Of a stretch of DNA of 64,000 nt, positions 35,961-47,000 are shown piece after piece. A program made the translations under genes and the position numbers. Source of the DNA: Cephalotus follicularis (lineage: Eukaryota; Streptophyta; Magnoliopsida; Oxalidales; Cephalotaceae); assembly GCA_001972305.1 (NCBI GenBank), contig BDDD01000343.1, positions 62,001 to 126,000 of the forward strand. The letters are read 5' to 3'. How positions within the stretch are numbered: the stretch's first letter is position 1; every line of letters starts with the position of its first letter. Below the pieces are notes generated by a model that had not been told where the DNA came from, ran no database searches, and worked only from the letters and a program-made list of their open reading frames with translations.

Positions 35961-36124
35961 TCAACACCCCTTTTCCTTGTATTTTCAATTCAACACATCC
36001 ATCTCACATCTTTTGCTCAGAACCCCGAAACCATACTTTGGAAAGAGCCATCATTCACATTAATTTATGGCGATTTACGTTGCGAATTACCACAATATAT
36101 TTAATGAAATTCCCGGGCGTTACA

Positions 36125-37764
36125 AGAGTACATTTAAGGATAAAATCATTTTGGATTGAAACCATATAAAATAGTGTGTTTGGCTAAAACAGGACGATTT
36201 TCAGGTCTAACACATGAGGTGCCGCCTAATTACACTTACGCGTCGACTAATCAACACAAAGCGTCAACACCTTTAGCCAAGGCGTCGACGGTTTGACCAT
36301 AATAAGGGGTTCATCGAACAATTTGGAAAACCATATTAAAACCATTTCAAATCCAGTTAAATTCGATCAAAAGGAAGCTATAAGCTTCAAACATCAGTGA
36401 AAACTCAAAACAGTTTTAAAACCATAAAATCCATTTCCATAACCCTTGAATTGAGGGAAGGCAGAAGCTCAACTTCTCTCAATTCTCCATTCAGTCCATT
36501 ATACCCATATACAGTTCATTAAGCCGTGTAATCAGCAATCATGCATAACCATAACAATCCATTTAGCACACAATCATCAATGAATGGCATATCAATCCAT
36601 ACCATCGTTCAAAATGCATGAATGCAAGTAAAATAGTATAACCGTACTCTAGTGATGTACCATTCGTATACTACCGTCCCATACCGGCGTATACGAATGG
36701 GATCAAATCAATAGTCATCTGGGCACGTACCATCAAAGCATATGTAAACCCTACCTCTTATAAATTGAGCTTGCGAGTTGGGAGGACTTGTAGAAGAATC
36801 GACTAACCGCCTTCTCCTCTAAGCTTCACTCGCTATTATGAGCATAGCTCCTTCTTGTGCCAACATAGTTCTCTTCCTCTCTTAGCATCACTGCAATAAC
36901 CATCACATTTTCGTTACGACCTACACGAAGATAGAAAATACACATTGTCATCACCGGAGCACAATCCAGATTCCGACCAACACATCGGGGCTCCGGCCAC
37001 GCCATAAACAGCCTCCAAATTGGCCGATCTTCAAATAACCATCGGAGACTCACCGAGACTCGGCAACGAACGCCATGTGATAGGCGACAGTGAGTTCAAC
37101 TCACTGATTCAACTCGTCGGTCATCCATAACTCAGACAACTTCACAAAAGTACCGCAAAATAGCCAGCTCTAGGCCTCTCTGCTCGTAACTCGCCAAGAC
37201 TCGGCGCTGAGTCACCTCGACGGAGCTCCGACCAGTTCGTCTAGCTTCAGTCACGCCATAACTGGCATTAAAAGTCTTTGATCAAGTCGTTGGTGACCGA
37301 GACTCGCCGTGCAACGTTGTGTCATAGGTTTCATCACATCAAACCCATTGGGTTGACTCAGCCTTCATATTTCGACCGATTTCGATCAGAAATCGCCTCA
37401 ACAGCCATCAAAAGGGGAATAGCTGGTCTTCATGACAAAAACCCGCTCCAACCGTGATGATTTCCGGCGGTGGAAAGCACGGTGGAGATGGCGAAAGTGA
37501 TGCAAGGCATCAGGGAGAAGAGAAGAAAAGAAAATAGAAGAGGAGAGAGGTTACCGTCGGTGCTGGACCTTTGCCGCTCGCTTCCGGTCGTCGAGCTCCT
37601 TGTCGAGCGTCGTCTTCTCTGGCTAGCTCAGTTTTCTCTCTCTCTCTCACGCGTCTAATTGGCGCTTCATAGATGCGTTATGCGTCTCTCTCTCCCTTCT
37701 ATTTCTCTTAATGTGCCTGGCACCTTTTTCTTCTCTTTTATATATATATATTCGGGGTATTACA
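36125..37764 (-). repeat. R4 3' LTR, second segment
   Basis: It continues the R4 LTR after R5 and ends TCGGGGTATTACA. It matches 40511-42233. It includes degenerate TCGA sites (36238-36295) and a TATA-rich run at 37739-37751 directly inside the LTR start. Confidence 0.87.
37739..37751 (-). promoter_or_regulatory. Putative TATA box of R4 at the LTR start
   Basis: On the minus strand ATATATATATAAAAG begins about 14 bp inside the LTR and is followed by a GA-rich leader. If it is the promoter, the element has an extremely short U3. In the 5' LTR the same spot is an expanded (TA)n repeat. Confidence 0.4.
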
Positions 37765-38292
37765 TCCTCCCCTCCTTAGAGAAATCTCGTCCCGAGATTC
37801 CCTAGGTTAAAACATGTGAGGGTACAATACCTTCATTTCTTCCTCACGTCCCATTTGACTTTCTCAAATTCATAAGATTGCCATAACACTTCAATTAGGG
37901 CATTATTCTTTTTCCTTAACCGCCCCATTCCGTAACCGTACCATCAACCCATACCATAAAACTATGAGACTAGGTCAATTTGCCTACCCTTGATGGTTCC
38001 GTTTCTTTTACCTTCCACATCCACTTGTATAAGAGACAAAAGAATCATCTATCGATTTCATGACCATAATCCAAGACAATTACAGAACCACAATTCATCA
38101 ATATCACTCAATTCCATTAAGAGCAAACTTATCCATATCACTTAACCTCTAAGAACTCAACATAACACCTATTATTATTCTGCAACTCCAATTAACTCCA
38201 AATAGCACTTTATTCAATTAATTACTTTCAATTTCCAACAGTCGAGGACCCTATCCTAGCATGTACAGCATAGGCCGGCTCTGATACCAAGT
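37765..38292 (-). other. R4 internal region (528 bp), non-coding
   Basis: The left edge is a polypurine tract (CTAAGGAGGGGAGGA on the minus strand). Next comes the dyad AATCTCGTCCCGAGATT, then about 450 bp of leader-like sequence and the primer site. The right 150 bp matches the R7 leader just after its primer site (62715-62880). No open frame resembles Gag or Pol. Confidence 0.87.
38278..38289 (-). other. R4 primer-binding site (tRNA-Met type)
   Basis: It reads TGGTATCAGAGC on the minus strand, 3 bp from the 5' LTR edge. Confidence 0.9.
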
Positions 38293-40579
38293 TGTCACGC
38301 CCCGAACCTGAGAGTAAATCCCCACGACCCGACGCATGAGATACCATCCATTCAGTCCATTCATATCATATATAACCATACTCCAAAAGTGCTATAATTT
38401 TTAAAACTTTAATCACAGTCATGCAAGTGGAATAATCATTCATAATATATATTCTAACTCTTAAAATTTCCCAATAATCGGGCATGAAGTATTCGTTTAT
38501 CGAACTATGCCCCCTATAAAGAAAAACACATTTTATATATGAGCTCAGCCCTCAACAATCCACACTCCCGTAGGAGGGAAAACCAGGAATAATCACAATA
38601 GCATGACCTATCCATATCCTTTTCATCAACAGACATATAAATCAAGCACTGCCATAAGCCGACAGGTCAATAGCAGAAATAAAAAATGTCTCTTATATAA
38701 CATTTATACATAAATTCATCCTTATACAATAATCATACTCAATTAAATCATATTCATGCAAGGTAGGTCAGAGGACTTGCATTATCAATTTGATCCTTGC
38801 TGTGTTTCGACCCATCTGTTGACCTTCAAGCATTAACTGTACCTGAACCTGATCCATTTAATTACAATGAAATGGATCAGCAACCTGAAGGTTGTGTAGG
38901 ATATACATATACAAGGAACATATAGGAGAGCAACAAATATGTGTACAACATGAGAGATGTATGCATGACAATCGATATAAACCAAACATGGCATTTTCCA
39001 TAGTAGTCACAATTCAATAACCATATCCATATGATTCCAACACAATTCCATTATCATTCGACGTCCTTATCATTCAAAAGCCCTTCCAAAGCATATATAA
39101 GCTTTTCTCGGCCTTCCCTGCCAAGGTAACAGACTAGGTACTCTTGGCATCCTAGGCAGAGGTCCTCATTCCACTGGCATACTAGAGTAGCATTCCTAAG
39201 TAGAACAGAGAAGAGAAGATGGACCTTCTCTAACACTGGTCTCTCTAGCTACAGCCGCTATCAATATCCATATTCCATCACAATCCAATCCATTACAATC
39301 CATAACGATTCAATCCGTAATCATATCATATCCGTTCCATGACCATTCCGTATCCGTTCCGTGACCATTCCATAACCGTACGATCCATTTCCATTCGATC
39401 CATAACCGTATGATCCATAAACATTCAATCCATAACCATACAGTCCATAACCGTACGAACCGTAGCCCTTCATTCCGTAACCATTCGATCCATATAGCGG
39501 AAGGATATACTATATGCCATGCAATGCACCAATACAATAGTATGCGATGCAATATAATAGTGTATCAATATGTTGTGTAATGCAACTGTATAACAGTATG
39601 TATGTGCATGGCATGCTATAGGCATGAATCCCAAGTACGGACAGCTTCTGAATACCAACCGTCCCTAAGCGGTGATATACTCAGCTAGTCCTAACATCAC
39701 ATCAAAGGCCAGAGGCCTGCAGACAATCCATAACAATCCATCACCATACCATGTGTCAAACAATCCATAAGGTCCATCCCACTATCTACACACTCCTTGT
39801 TGTAGACATGTGAGGTCGAGATAACATTAACCGCATCATCCATACCATATGGCTTGTTCACTTGGTCCCTGCCATCCATACCATAGGACTTGTTCACTTG
39901 GTCCCAGCCCTTCCATACCATGATTGGACTTGTTCACAATGGTCCCAGTCCAATATTATCATAGACTTGTTCACTTGGTCCCAGCCTATGATACCATATT
40001 CCATTAATTCCATAAGATGTGGTTTGACACTCATAATCTCCATGACGGAAATGAAGATTCTGACTAGTCATCTCGTTAGGTCTCAAACAATAGTAATGAT
40101 ACCATAACAATACCCAAAACCATATTCCATTTAAAAGATAGGGACCTACCATAAAGGATGGCATAGGATCCACATCCGTCAAAAACCATTTTCAAAACAA
40201 TTTTCATAACCATAGGCCATTTTCCATATCCATAAACCATTTAAATTTACATAAACCATTTGGTTGGTCCCTATCGATATTCTAATGAATGGAAGGGAAG
40301 TCAATTGGGAATATCCCCATCCATATATCCCGCAAAATGAAACTATCCAAACCAATCATTAAAAACCATTTTATAACCATTGTATGAAAACTCTTTTGTT
40401 ACGAACTTTTCTTAAAACTTCTTCTTTGAAGCTCCATTTTAGTAATTCAAGGGTTAAAGAAGGATTTCCATAGGTTACAAGGCCTTAGGGAGGCTTCCTA
40501 TGGAATCCATTTGAAGATTAAATCATTTTGGATTGAAACCATATAAAATAGTGCGTTTGGCTCAAACAGGGCGATAAGG

Positions 40580-40745
40580 GTCGATACTATGTGCTAGGCG
40601 TTGACGATTAAGGTGTTATGCCTTATGCATTGACGCATAAGCTAAACGTCCACCATGTGTAACACATGAGGCACCGATTAATTACACAAAAGAGTCAAGT
40701 AATCAACACAAAGCGTCGACACCTTTAGCCAGAGCATTGACGGTT
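40580..40745. repeat. TCGA-dyad array in R4 5' LTR
   Basis: Cores lie at 40581/40601 (20 bp), 40630, and 40695/40716/40737 (21 and 21 bp). Most sites are degenerate (TTGA, TCAA), consistent with CpG decay, yet the 20-21 bp spacing is kept. Confidence 0.8.
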
Positions 40746-42173
40746 TGACCGTAACAAGGGGTTCGTCGAATAATTTTGAAAAACCATATTAAAACCATTT
40801 CAAATCCATTAAAATTCAATCAAAAGGAAGCTATAAGCTTCAAACATCAGTTAAAACTAAACCATAAAATCCATTTCCATAACCCTTGAAATGAGAGAAG
40901 GCAAAAGCTCAACTTCTCTCAATTCAGTTCATTATGCTCGTATACGGTTCATTAAGCCATGCAATCAGCAATCATGCATAACCATAACAATCCATTTAGT
41001 ACACAATCATCAATGAACAGCATATCAATCCATACCATTGTTCAAAATGCATGAATGCAAGTAAAATAGTATAACCATACTCCAGTGATCTACCATTCGT
41101 ATACTACCGTCCCATACTAGTGTATATGAATGGGATCAAGTCAATCTTTATCTGGGCACGTACCATCGAAGCATATGTTAACCCTACCTGTTAACAATTG
41201 AGCTTCCGAGTTGGGAGGACTTACAGAAGAATCGACTAACCGCCTCCTCCTTTAAGCTTCACTCGTTGTTTCGAGCACAGATCCTTCTTGTGCCAACAGA
41301 GTTCTCTTCCTCTCTTAGCATCACTGCAATAACCATCACATTTTCGTTACGACCTACACAAAGATAGCAAATACATGTTGCCATCACCGGAGCTCCGGCC
41401 AGATTACGGCCAACACATCGGGGCTTCGGCCACGCCATAAACAGGCTCCAAATTGGTCGATCTACTCATAACCGTGGGAGACTCGCCGAGACTGGGCGCT
41501 GAACGCCGTGTCATAGGAGGCAGTGAGTTCGACTCACTGAGTTGACTCATCGATCATCCACAATTTTGGCCCCTTCACAAAAGAACCGCAAAACTGCCAT
41601 CTCTAGGAGTCTCTGCCCGTATTTCACCGAGACTTGGCACTGAGTCACCTCGCAGAAGCTCCGACCAATTCATCTAGCTCTGATCATGCCATAACTGGCA
41701 TTAAAAGTTTTTGATAAAGTCGTTGGTGATCGAGACTCGCTGTGACTCAGCGTGAAATGCCGTGTCACATGCTTCATCGTGTCAAACCCACTGGGTTGAC
41801 TCAGCCTTCACATTCCAGCCGATTTCGTTCGAAAATCGCCTCAACAGCCATCAAAAGAGGAAGAGTTGGTCTTCACGACGAAAACCCGCTCCAACCGTGA
41901 TGATTTCTGGTGGCGGAACGCACGACGGAGATGGAAACAGTGATGCATGGCGTCTGGGAGAAGAGAAGAAAAGAAAAGAGAAGAGGAGAGAGGTTACCGT
42001 CGGTGGTGAACCTGCGCCGCTCACTTCCGGCCGTCCATCTCCTCACCCAGAGTCGTCTTCTCTGGCGCGCTCAGCTTTCTCTCTCTCTCTCGTCCGACTG
42101 GCGCTTCAGTGATGCGTTATGCGTCTCTCTCTCCCTTCTATTTCTCTTAAGGCGCCTAGCACCTTTTTCTTCT

Positions 42174-42175
<2 letters not shown>

Positions 42176-42221
<46 letters not shown>
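42176..42221. repeat. (TA)n microsatellite at the R4 5' LTR promoter position
   Basis: About 23 TA units. The matching place in the 3' LTR (37739-37751) has about six. Confidence 0.95.
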
Positions 42222-42222
<1 letters not shown>

Positions 42223-42233
42223 GGGGCATTACA

Positions 42234-42442
42234 CTAGCTACCACTAAAATAATTGTAATAATAATACAAACATTGGGCCTTACTATCGCGCATTAAAAAT
42301 AGGCTTTATTAGCCGTTTAGGCTTACAATTTCGGGCTTCAATGCGTAACGCCTTTTACTACTCCGGGCCTCAATCGACTTTATCACGGTCATACACTCTA
42401 CCAACATCACAATAATTATTCATGAAATTCTGGGGCATTATA
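42234..42442 (-). repeat. R3 3' LTR, last segment
   Basis: After the R4 TSD the R3 LTR resumes (ACTAAAATAATTGTAATAAT) and ends GGGGCATTATA. The right LTR ends GGGGCATTACA, so the terminal CA is mutated to TA here. Confidence 0.82.
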
Positions 42443-42851
42443 TCCTCCTCTCCTTAGAGAAATCTCCTCCTGAGATTCCCTAGGTTAAAGCATGCGAAGG
42501 TAGAATACCTTCATTTCTTCCTCACGTTCCATGTGGCTTTTCAAACCTATAACATTGCCATAACATTTCCATATTTCTAGCTTGTATTAGATACAAAATC
42601 AGCTATCATTTCTCACAATCATAACCCCAAGACAAATATAGAACCGTGGTTCATTAATATTACTGAATCCCATTAAGAACAATCTTGTTCATATCGCTGG
42701 GTCTCTAAGAACTCAACATGACACCTATTATTATTCCGCAACTCCAAATAACTCCAATTAGCACTTTATTCAGTTAATCACTTTCAATCTCCCAACATTA
42801 GAGATCCTATGCTGATATATCCAGCATAGTTCCGTTCTCTGATACCGAATC
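42443..42851 (-). other. R3 internal: polypurine tract plus R4-like short internal segment
   Basis: It starts with the R3 polypurine tract (rc CTAAGGAGAGGAGGA, about 42443-42457) and then matches the R4 internal region throughout. It ends in a primer-site relic at 42836-42847 (CGGTATCAGAGA on the minus strand, first base mutated). It is followed by an R4/R7-type LTR start at 42852 instead of the R3 LTR. Confidence 0.75.
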
Positions 42852-43712
42852 TGTCACGCCCCGAACCGTGAGCGCAAACCCCCTGACCTGGCCAGTGAGA
42901 TACCATTCGTTCAGTCCAGACGATCATATATTAATCATATTCCAAAAGTGCTATAAATTTAAAACTTTAAACAATCATATCATGTCAACGGGATAATCAA
43001 AGGAACATATTCTAACTCTTATAATCTCTCAAAAATCGGGCATGTAGTATTCGTTTATCGGACCTATGCCACATGTAAACAAAAACACATTTATATATCC
43101 ACACTCCCGCAGGAGGAATCAGCAGTTTATAAGTGGGCTCAGCTTTCAGCAGACCACAACTCAATAGAATTACATCATTTTAGAACCTCAAGTGATGAAC
43201 ATATTTAAAATCATACTCTTAGGATTTCTCAAAAATTGGGCATGTAGTATCAGTTTATCGAATTCCATGCCACCTGATAAACAACAGTTTATATGTTTGG
43301 AGATCAAACCTCATATCTCATCACAATCTATTGGGGGCTCAGCCGCACAAAAATACATCATAACTAAATCAAATATATCATTTGCATGCAGAAGGACAAT
43401 CCTTTCAATACCCTCAAATGATAGGATTGATCATATCCAATAATATAATACGCATGCGAAGGATAACCATGTCAAAATCTCAAAAGATGGGTCTGATCAT
43501 ACCCAATAATATCATACACCGATCAACTTATGCACTGTCACATGCCGACAGGACATATAATGTAATATATTGTTCATCTACCTCAACTACCTTATACAAA
43601 TATAGATCGGAAGAATGTAGATCCTTACACTGCACTTGGACTGTCTAATCATTGATCCGTCCACCTGAACCTGAACGTAACCCACTTCATTTCAATGAAA
43701 CAGGTCAGTAGC
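42852..43712 (-). repeat. R4/R7-type LTR fragment captured inside R3
   Basis: It begins TGTCACGCCCCGAACC, like the R4 LTR. It follows the same sequence as R2 internal 10640-11340, including GGGCATGTAGTATTCG and the CAGGTCAG block. R6 is inserted at 43713. The fragment resumes right of the gap at 50940 and ends near 51145 in R3 gag. Confidence 0.72.
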
Positions 43713-44256
43713 TGATAAGCATAAAAATGTGTGATTTTAATGATTTATTTATTATATTTTTATGCTTCGAATAGACTACTGTGGTGGTGTTTAATTGATT
43801 TTCAGGTATTATTTCATTATTGCGGAATAAGAGGAAATGGAGTTAAAACGTTACTTTTCGAGTTAAAGTGGTTTGAAGTCAACGATCGGTTAAAGAGTGC
43901 ACTCACTTCAGCGAGAGAAGTCAAAATTTAAAGCTTGGAATATATTGAATATTGGGCTCATATTGTTCATAAAATTATTTGGAGCATTTTTAGTTCTTGG
44001 GCCGGTTCATTTTGAAGCTTCGATGAAGAGATATTGCAAGAAAACAAATATTGGAACACAAGTCTCGAGCATCGCCATGTGTCGCCATGCCATCCAGCCC
44101 ATGCCGTTCCAATTCCAATTCTGCCGAGTCTTCATTCATGGGCGCGATCCATGTAACATACATCCCATGCGTCTATGCACATATGAGCAATCACACGCCA
44201 AAGTCTTCAGCATCTCTGCATCAGAAGCCCATGCAACCAATTATACCACATGCATT
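43713..44256 (+). repeat. R6 LTR, partial left copy
   Basis: It is nearly identical to 45154-45698, then diverges abruptly after CACATGCATT at 44256. The remaining 1.1 kb of LTR and most of the interior are absent from this copy. Confidence 0.88.
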
Positions 44257-45153
44257 AGAAAAGGAATATATCTCAAGGTAGGAGTTTGTGCGAATAAATG
44301 AATAAATGAAAATATAAAAGATCAGTCTTGTGTGCTTTCATGGTTTCATAAATTTTAGTAAGGAGAAAGACATAGAATGGATGTTCTTACATATATATGT
44401 TAAAAAAAAGAAAAAAAGAAAAAGAATAAAGCATATTTTACCTCTTTGAATTCAGTCTTGGTCTATAGCCTATTTGATTTGAGTAATTAAATCCGAGTGC
44501 TGTTTTACACCTAGTTCCTTAAAGCCAACTGGTTTGAGAGTAACTAGTCGAAAGCTCGCTACATGGGTCTTATAGAAAGCTTAAGAGATCAAGACATTGC
44601 ACGAATTTAAGTTGGTAAAAAAAAGAGCAAAGAAAATGAAAATGAAAAAGAAAAATGAAAAATGAAAAAGCAAAAGAAAGAACATGTGTGTAAGTGCTAA
44701 AGTTCTTTGTCTGACTCCGAACTAGGATTTTATGTTGCTAAGAATGCATACATTGATTGGTATATATGGTGAAACAATAAAAAAAATTGTTTGCTAAAGA
44801 TTCCTTAATTGAGATTTGTTTTGATTCTAGAACTTGGAACGAGATAATAAAATTCAAGTATGGGGGTGTTCTATGAATTTTTGAGTTGAGATACATTTAA
44901 CCTATTGTCAAATTTTTGATGAACTGAATTTTGTTTGTTTATTCACTTGGAAAACACTCACGGGACAAAACTCATCCACTAGGGACACCTAGGGGTTTAA
45001 AGGCTTGTTGCATCTGCTAAATGCAATCGTGATTCCTACGAAAGTGAGTTAGGTTTTTATGTTTGCTGTTTTAGTTTTTAGTTTTTATGTTTTTGTTCTT
45101 AGCCTGTCATTTTATTTGATTGAGGACAAGCAAAGTGCAAGTATGGGGGTATT
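44257..45153 (+). other. R6 3' internal remnant with two polypurine-like tracts
   Basis: There is no coding domain. CAAGTATGGGGGTGTTC (44855-44871) and GCAAGTATGGGGGTATT (45137-45153) are near-copies. The second lies exactly at the LTR edge and follows GATTGAGGACAAGCAAAG, the usual polypurine-tract context in Athila/Tat elements. The first is an upstream, probably ectopic, tract. A-rich AAAGAAAA runs lie at 44400-44680. Confidence 0.8.
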
Positions 45154-45913
45154 CGATAAGCATAAAAATGTGTGATTTTAATGATTTATTTATTATATTT
45201 TTATGCTTGGAATAGACTACTGTGGTGGTGTTTAATTGATTTTCAGGTATTATTTCATTATTACGGAATAAGAGAAAATAGAGTTAAAACGTTACTTTTC
45301 GAGTTAAAGTGGTTTGAAGTCAACGATCGGTTAAAGAGTGCACCCACTTAAGCGAGACAAGTCAAAATTTAAAGCTTGGAATATATTGAATATTGGGCTC
45401 ATATTGTTCATAAAATTATTTGGAGCACTTTTAGTTCTTAGGCCAGTTCATTTTGAAGCTCCGATGAAGAGATACTGCAAGAAAACAAATATTGGAACAC
45501 AAGTCTCCAGCATCGCCACGTGTCACCATGCCATCCAGCCCATGCCATTCCAATTCCAATTCTGCCGAGTCTTCATTCATGGGCACCATCCATGTAACAT
45601 CAATCCCATGCGTCTATGCACATATGAGCAATCACACGCCAAAGTCTTCAGCATCTCTGCATCAGAAGCCCATGCAACCAATTATACCACATGCATTCGT
45701 CTTCAGCCCACATGCACCACACGTCCTACATCCCATGCAATGCCATCAGCAGCATCTCATGAGCCAACGCCACAAGTCTTCATGATGTTCATTAATTAAA
45801 CATCCAGCCCACATGCGCAACATGCATCAATTTAACGCCATCTGCCAAAGCCCATGTCCATGTAACCAACATCCACGCGTGTTTAATTATTTTAGGTTTA
45901 AGTCGGCTGATGG

Positions 45914-45926
45914 TATATATATATAA
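45914..45926 (+). promoter_or_regulatory. Putative TATA box of R6 LTR
   Basis: A TATATATATATAAG-type run sits about 760 bp into the LTR, followed by AGACAATTGAGAG-type purine-rich sequence. It is a plausible promoter for the downstream gag-protease frame. Confidence 0.5.
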
Positions 45927-46267
45927 GTAGACAATTGAGAGGCAGACAATGGAGAATACAAAGAGAGCTGCAACGCAGAGAGACAATTGAGTAGTAGTGA
46001 CACAGTAGAGAGACGCGAGCATGGCAGCCGCAAAGGAGAAGATGGAGAATTTATTGAAGATATTTGTCACCATGATCGACTAAGTATTTTAATCCTTAGA
46101 TGTAGATGAACCCATGTTATATATATTTTTCAGTTTTTGTTTTAAGTTTAATTGCATGTTTGTCAGACATTTTTTCTTGTTAATGTCGTGACAACATTTA
46201 TGAGAAGAATTTTTAATATATAAAATCTGTGTTGATGACATGTAATATTTTTCTGTGTGATTGAACC

Positions 46268-46440
46268 AATGACAGCCTTTAACCAATCAACCTTTTGAGA
46301 GTATCAAGGTGTGACAGGATAGGTTGTACCTAGGCTAAATCACTAGTTTGCTATGTTAATCAAAGACAGTCTTTAACCAATCAACCTTGTGAGAGTATCA
46401 AGGTTTGACAGGATAGGTTGTACCTAGGTTAATTCCTTAA
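46268..46440. repeat. Tandem duplication of about 96 bp in R6 LTR
   Basis: The phrase from TTTAACCAATCAACC to GGTTGTACCTAGG occurs twice in a row with a few changes. Confidence 0.85.
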
Positions 46441-46833
46441 ATTTCTGCGCTAAACTGAAACTTGTGCCATGAATTTGAATATATATATATATATATATAC
46501 ATGCGGGGATTCTCACATCTACGGGATTGCTGTTTCATATTATTTAATTATTTATTTATTTTGATAATTTACGTTAGATATTTAATTTGAATTGTTTAGT
46601 TGTTTTTATTAGATTAGTTTAATTCAAAACCAATCATCTTTTCAATTCATTTTATTTGCATTGTTAATTTAGATTAAATTAATTTCGTATTCGTTATTTT
46701 TGTTTAGTTGCATCCTAGGTTTATTTTTATAGCATCTCCTTTCAGCTCTTCGTGGGAACGATCCCTACTTCCACTTGCTAAATTGTTAGATTAGGGTAAT
46801 TTTGATTCGGCCTAACGACACCCATCAAATTTT

Positions 46834-46851
46834 TGGCGCCGTTGCCGGGGA
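46834..46851 (+). other. R6 primer-binding site, copy 1
   Basis: TGGCGCCGTTGCCGGGGA lies 6 bp after the LTR end. It is the primer sequence usual for Athila/Tat-lineage elements. I do not assign the tRNA with certainty. Confidence 0.88.
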
Positions 46852-46875
46852 GCGTTTTGAGTGTCATCAAAATTT

Positions 46876-46893
46876 TGGCGCCGTTGCCGGGGA
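46876..46893 (+). other. R6 primer-binding site, copy 2 (duplicated)
   Basis: A second exact copy of the 18-bp primer site lies 42 bp downstream of the first, within a repeated segment that also duplicates GTGTCAT and AAAATTT. Only copy 1 sits at the normal distance from the LTR. Confidence 0.88.
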
Positions 46894-47000
46894 CCGAAGT
46901 GAGTGTCATAAAAATAACTTAGGAAGTTTGGTAAGTCAAAAAAAAACAAAAAAAAAACAAAACCTTAGGAAAATTTCTTCTTTTTAGTTTAGTTAGATGC

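Larger units (their letters stand above)
27566..36124 (-). mobile_element. R5: degenerate Ty3/gypsy retrotransposon nested in R4
   Basis: The right LTR is 33167-36124 (2958 bp) with a primer site at 33151-33163. The left LTR is truncated (27566 to about 29165). The flanks GGAAT and AGAGT are a decayed TSD; the R4 5' LTR gives the empty site at about 40506. The interior has gag, then only the very end of integrase. Protease, RT, RNase H and the integrase core are deleted. S3 has inserted into gag. R5 therefore cannot move itself. Confidence 0.88.
33167..36124 (-). repeat. R5 5' LTR (2958 bp)
   Basis: TGTCACACCCCG...CCCGGGCGTTACA. It shares the GTAGATTATAAGTTATAAA phrase with R3 and, more loosely, S2 and S4. 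It carries two TCGA clusters (34550-35065 and 35725-35960) and a (GT/GC)n microsatellite at 33617-33648. Short open frames here carry no domain. Confidence 0.88.
25387..42233 (-). mobile_element. R4: non-coding LTR retrotransposon with 528-bp interior (LARD-like)
   Basis: It is flanked by CCAGC (25382-25386) and CTAGC (42234-42238), a one-mismatch TSD. The R3 right LTR shows the empty site near 56460. The 5' LTR is 38293-42233 (3941 bp). The 3' LTR is 25387-37764, of which 27566-36124 is R5. The internal region (37765-38292) is only 528 bp and holds a polypurine tract, a leader and a primer site, with no gag or pol. LTR and leader resemble R7, so R4 looks like an internally deleted relative mobilised in trans. 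The first LTR bases at 25394 carry a small deletion. Confidence 0.9.
38293..42233 (-). repeat. R4 5' LTR (3941 bp)
   Basis: TGTCACGCCCCG...TCGGGGCATTACA. Long for a plant LTR. It contains the short-period CCATAACC repeat (39290-39510), the CTTGTTCACTTGG repeat (39848-39995), a TCGA array (40580-40745), a GACTCG-rich block (41460-41790) and a purine-rich block (41950-42000). No coding domain is seen. Confidence 0.9.
45154..46827 (+). repeat. R6 LTR, full copy (1674 bp)
   Basis: It starts CGATAAGC (the T of the terminal TG is mutated to C) and ends ACACCCATCA. The start carries an inverted repeat, GCATAAAAAT with ATTTTTATGC, about 30 bp apart, also seen in T1 and T2. A TATA-like box lies at 45914. 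An imperfect tandem duplication of about 96 bp lies at 46268-46440. Confidence 0.88.

Noticed and set aside
43897..44301. 134-153-codon frames repeated at 43897 and 45338
   Set aside because: They are the same LTR segment in two copies; the similarity reflects LTR duplication, with no domain evidence.
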